A DNA stretch of 64,000 nt from Advenella kashmirensis W13003 (lineage in GTDB: Bacteria > Pseudomonadota > Gammaproteobacteria > Burkholderiales > Burkholderiaceae_B), in the NCBI RefSeq assembly GCF_000506985.1, contig NZ_KI650980.1:124001-188000 (forward strand), read 5' to 3'. The position numbers were made by a program, and so were the translations under genes. The notes below the pieces were generated by a model. The model made no database searches. It was not told the DNA's origin and saw only the letters and a program-made list of their open reading frames with translations. Below are positions 61,333-64,000 of this stretch, in pieces (within the stretch, counting starts at the first letter, position 1; each line of letters begins with the position of its first letter).

Positions 61333-62426
61333 TGGATATCTGGTCCTGGTTTACCGATGGCGTCAGGGCAGTCAATGCCTGGGGAACAGATCTGCTTGGC
61401 CCGATCGTATGGCTTGTCATCTGGACGCTGGTCATGATCGTGGTCATTGCGTTGCCCATCATCATCTGTGTGGCTTTCCTGACCTTATGGGAGCGCCGCA
61501 TGATCGGTTACATGCACGTACGGCGCGGCCCGAATCGGGTCGGTCCTGGCGGGTTGCTGCAGCCCTTTGCCGACGTGCTCAAGCTGCTGACCAAAGAGGT
61601 CATCGTGCCGGCTAAGGCGAACAAAATTCTGTATTTTGTTGCACCGGTGCTGACCCTGATCCCGGCGCTGGCCGCCTGGGCGGTGGTGCCTTTCGGTCCC
61701 GAAGTGGTGCTGGCCAACGTTAACGCGGGTCTGCTGTATGTGATGGCCATTACTTCTGTCGGGGTATATGGGGTGATCATCGCCGGCTGGGCGTCAAACT
61801 CCAAGTACGCTTTCCTGGGTGCGATGCGCGCATCTGCACAAATGGTGTCCTATGAACTGGCCATGGGCTTTGTTCTGGTGACCGTACTGCTGGTCTCAGG
61901 CACGCTGAACATGAACGGCATCGTACAAGGCCAAATGCAGGGCTGGTTTGCCTCGCACGGCCTGACGTTCCTGTCATGGAACTGGCTGCCGTTGTTGCCG
62001 CTGTTTGTTATTTATGTTATTTCGGCTGTGGCTGAAACCAACCGTCACCCCTTTGACGTGGTCGAGGGCGAGTCCGAAATCGTGGCCGGTCATATGGTGG
62101 AGTATTCAGGGATGGGTTTTGCCCTGTTCTTCCTGGCTGAATACGCCAATATGATTCTGCTGTCCGCCATCGCTTCGGTGATGTTCCTGGGCGGCTGGTC
62201 TGCGCCGCTCGATATCGTGCCCTTTACCTGGGTTCCCGGCTGGTTGTGGCTGGGTCTGAAGGCATTTTTTGTGGTGTCGCTGTTCATCTGGTTCCGCGCT
62301 TCTTTTCCGCGGTACCGCTATGACCAGATCATGCGTCTGGGCTGGAAAATATTTATTCCGCTCACAGGGATCTGGCTGCTGGTTGTGGCGATCTGGATGC
62401 AGACACCCTTTAATATCTGGAAATAG
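61332..62426 (+). CDS. nuoH: NADH-quinone oxidoreductase subunit H
   Basis: This 364-residue membrane subunit has about eight hydrophobic segments and forms part of the quinone entry channel. [36 protein letters not shown] is the conserved loop, core [17 protein letters not shown], and [20 protein letters not shown] is the other hallmark. Its ATG overlaps the nuoG stop by one base (TGATG). Confidence 0.97.
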   Translation: MDIWSWFTDGVRAVNAWGTDLLGPIVWLVIWTLVMIVVIALPIIICVAFLTLWERRMIGYMHVRRGPNRVGPGGLLQPFADVLKLLTKEVIVPAKANKILYFVAPVLTLIPALAAWAVVPFGPEVVLANVNAGLLYVMAITSVGVYGVIIAGWASNSKYAFLGAMRASAQMVSYELAMGFVLVTVLLVSGTLNMNGIVQGQMQGWFASHGLTFLSWNWLPLLPLFVIYVISAVAETNRHPFDVVEGESEIVAGHMVEYSGMGFALFFLAEYANMILLSAIASVMFLGGWSAPLDIVPFTWVPGWLWLGLKAFFVVSLFIWFRASFPRYRYDQIMRLGWKIFIPLTGIWLLVVAIWMQTPFNIWK

Positions 62427-62438
62427 GCTGACAGAGAC

Positions 62439-62927
62439 ATGAGTGCAATTAAAGATTTTTTCGGCAGCCTGTTACTGACTGAGTTGCTGAAAGGCATGAG
62501 TCTGACGGGCAAGTACTTCTTCAAACGCAAGATTACGTTGCAGTATCCGTACGAGAAGACACCCGCGTCGCCGCGGTTCCGTGGACTGCATGCGCTGCGT
62601 CGCTATCCCAATGGGGAGGAGCGATGCATTGCCTGTAAGTTGTGTGAGGCGGTATGCCCCGCGCTGGCCATCACCATTGAATCGGAAGAGCGTGATGACG
62701 GCAGCCGTCGCACCACGCGCTACGATATTGATCTGACCAAGTGTATTTTCTGCGGCTTCTGCGAAGAGAGCTGCCCGGTCGATTCCATCGTCGAGACGCA
62801 TATCCATGAATACCACGGAGAGAAACGGGGCGACCTGTATTTCACCAAGGATATGCTGCTGGCGGTAGGCGACAAGTATGAATCCGAGATCGCTGCGCGC
62901 CGCGAAGCTGATGCCCGGTATCGATAA
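62439..62927 (+). CDS. nuoI: NADH-quinone oxidoreductase subunit I
   Basis: This 162-residue subunit binds two 4Fe-4S clusters (N6a and N6b) through [16 protein letters not shown] and [16 protein letters not shown]. It passes electrons towards NuoB. It follows nuoH by 12 bases, with family-typical length and order. Confidence 0.98.
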   Translation: MSAIKDFFGSLLLTELLKGMSLTGKYFFKRKITLQYPYEKTPASPRFRGLHALRRYPNGEERCIACKLCEAVCPALAITIESEERDDGSRRTTRYDIDLTKCIFCGFCEESCPVDSIVETHIHEYHGEKRGDLYFTKDMLLAVGDKYESEIAARREADARYR

Positions 62928-62947
62928 AGGCAAATGAGAAGATAACC

Positions 62948-63586
62948 ATGTTTACAACTGTTCTCTTTTATATTCTGGCCGTTATCCTGATCATTGCAGG
63001 GGCGCGGGTCATTACTGCGACCAGTCCGGTGACGGCGGTGTTGCACCTGATCCTTACGTTCTTTACGGCCTCCATGTTGTGGATGCTGCTGGGCGCGGAG
63101 TTCCTGGCATTGTTGCTTGTTCTGGTGTATGTGGGCGCCGTGATGGTGCTGTTCCTGTTTGTGGTGATGATGATCGATATTACGCCATCCGGTCTGCGCT
63201 CAGGGTTCAAGACCTATCTTCCCCTGGGGCTGGTGGTCGGTGGCGTCATGGTGCTGGAAATCGCCTTCGTGCTTGGCAATATGTACCTGGGTTCCGGCCC
63301 GTCCATCGCCATGCCGGCAGAGTACAACAACACCCGTGAGCTGGGCATTGCCCTGTATTCACAGTATTCGTATGCAATTCAGGTCGGTGCGGTGACGCTG
63401 CTGGTCGGGATGATTGCGGCAATCGCGCTGACCTTGCGTGAACGTCGCAACCGCAAGTACGTGACCTCCGATCAGCAACTGCATGTGAAGGCGAGCGACC
63501 GCCTGAAAATGGTCAACATTCCTTCACAGCGAGAAGTGCCGGCAGCAGACGCCGATGCCGCAAAACCAGTAGGGGAAGGCAAATGA
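62948..63586 (+). CDS. nuoJ: NADH-quinone oxidoreductase subunit J
   Basis: This 212-residue membrane subunit has about five hydrophobic segments. [22 protein letters not shown] holds the family motif [16 protein letters not shown]. The C-terminal tail after residue 165 is hydrophilic. It overlaps nuoK by four bases. It takes part in the proton-pumping arm. Confidence 0.97.
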   Translation: MFTTVLFYILAVILIIAGARVITATSPVTAVLHLILTFFTASMLWMLLGAEFLALLLVLVYVGAVMVLFLFVVMMIDITPSGLRSGFKTYLPLGLVVGGVMVLEIAFVLGNMYLGSGPSIAMPAEYNNTRELGIALYSQYSYAIQVGAVTLLVGMIAAIALTLRERRNRKYVTSDQQLHVKASDRLKMVNIPSQREVPAADADAAKPVGEGK

Positions 63587-63909
63587 CCATATCACTTGCT
63601 CATTATTTGATTCTTGGTGCCATTATGTTTGCCATGGGCGTGTTCGGGATTTTCCTGAACCGCCGCAATCTGATCAGCCTGCTCATGTCGATCGAACTGA
63701 TGCTGCTGGCAGTCAATATCAATTTCGTGGCTTTTTCCAGCTGGTTGCCGGGCGCCAATGGCATGCCCGATACCGCCGGACAGGTATTCGTTTTTTTCAT
63801 CCTTACAGTGGCGGCTGCCGAAGCGGCTATTGGTCTGGCGATTCTTGTGATGCTGTTCCGTAAAATCAATTCAATCAATGTGGACGACATCGGTCGTTTG
63901 AAAGGGTAA
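63583..63909 (+). CDS. nuoK: NADH-quinone oxidoreductase subunit K
   Basis: This 108-residue membrane subunit has three hydrophobic segments, with conserved Glu residues in [13 protein letters not shown] and [13 protein letters not shown] short loop [15 protein letters not shown] is a few residues longer than in typical family members of about 102 residues. Its start overlaps the end of nuoJ, giving coupled translation. Confidence 0.97.
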   Translation: MTISLAHYLILGAIMFAMGVFGIFLNRRNLISLLMSIELMLLAVNINFVAFSSWLPGANGMPDTAGQVFVFFILTVAAAEAAIGLAILVMLFRKINSINVDDIGRLKG

Positions 63910-63918
63910 GGATCCGGA

Positions 63919-64000
63919 ATGAACAACGCCTTATCATCTTCACTGCTTCTGGTCATCGCCCTGGCTCCCTTGCTGGGCGCCATCATTACCGGCCTGTTCG
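63919..64000 (+). CDS. nuoL: NADH-quinone oxidoreductase subunit L, N-terminal part
   Basis: ATG 63919, preceded by a purine-rich AAGGATCCGGA, starts a hydrophobic frame, LLLVIALAPLLGAIITGLF, running to the window edge. Position directly after nuoK and the hydrophobic N-terminus fit nuoL. Only 27 residues are visible, so the call rests mostly on gene order. Confidence 0.85.
   Translation, partial: MNNALSSSLLLVIALAPLLGAIITGLF

Overview
The window looks like a chromosomal segment of a betaproteobacterium of the Alcaligenaceae/Burkholderiales type, possibly Advenella-like. This is inferred from three things: many Bug-type (TctC) solute receptors, the gene order tpiA-secG-tRNA-Leu-nuoA onward, and a general Gram-negative porin of the Bordetella type. 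The genus cannot be proven from the sequence alone. About 46 kb of accessory catabolic genes (left) meet about 16 kb of conserved housekeeping genes (right), with a tRNA-Pro near the junction.

Region 1 (1-8.1 kb): the end of a quinone oxidoreductase, then an arginase-fold hydrolase and a TetR regulator behind a perfect 9+4+9 palindrome, then CaiB-type CoA-transferase, Bug receptor and crotonase. A TTG-started LysR regulator, a shortened APH(3')-like phosphotransferase and a decayed Bug fragment follow. Region 2 (8.1-24.2 kb): a minus-strand ALDH - Bug - thiamine-diphosphate decarboxylase operon. Next is a minus-strand acyl-CoA operon (IclR, CaiB CoA-transferase, crotonase, two-subunit CoA-transferase family, acyl-CoA ligase), divergent from a Bug - FAD/NAD(P)-binding protein - GNAT group. 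A TauD/TfdA-type dioxygenase coupled to a LysR regulator ends the region.

Region 3 (24.4-46.4 kb) is the most interesting: Bug, two GMC oxidoreductases, an AtsA-like sulfatase, another Bug and a genuine formylglycine-generating enzyme. After these come a two-subunit aconitase X with GntR and IclR regulators, a third GMC enzyme, an MHS-type transporter, and a split sulfopyruvate-decarboxylase-like enzyme. A ROK regulator is divergent from a Bug plus a choline-sulfatase-like enzyme. Read together these suggest uptake of anionic organic compounds, hydrolysis of sulfate esters, oxidation of the alcohol to aldehyde and acid, and CoA activation. Substrate identities are not readable from sequence. 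Six intact Bug receptors and one fragment occur, without any TctA/TctB membrane genes. Three of the Bugs carry a Cys-Cys pair in the loop where the others have the usual SxGxGS. A promoter, three hairpins and an intrinsic terminator at 42.32-42.47 kb suggest an unannotated small RNA.

Region 4 (46.4-64 kb): a frameshifted ATPase fragment beside tRNA-Pro(UGG), a basic lipoprotein, tRNA-Leu(UAA) and tRNA-Ser(UGA), a PIG3-type quinone oxidoreductase, tpiA, secG and tRNA-Leu(GAG). Azurin and a strongly codon-biased porin, with a perfect FNR/ANR-type box upstream of the porin, sit between tRNA-Leu and the respiratory complex I operon nuoA-nuoL (nuoL cut by the window end).
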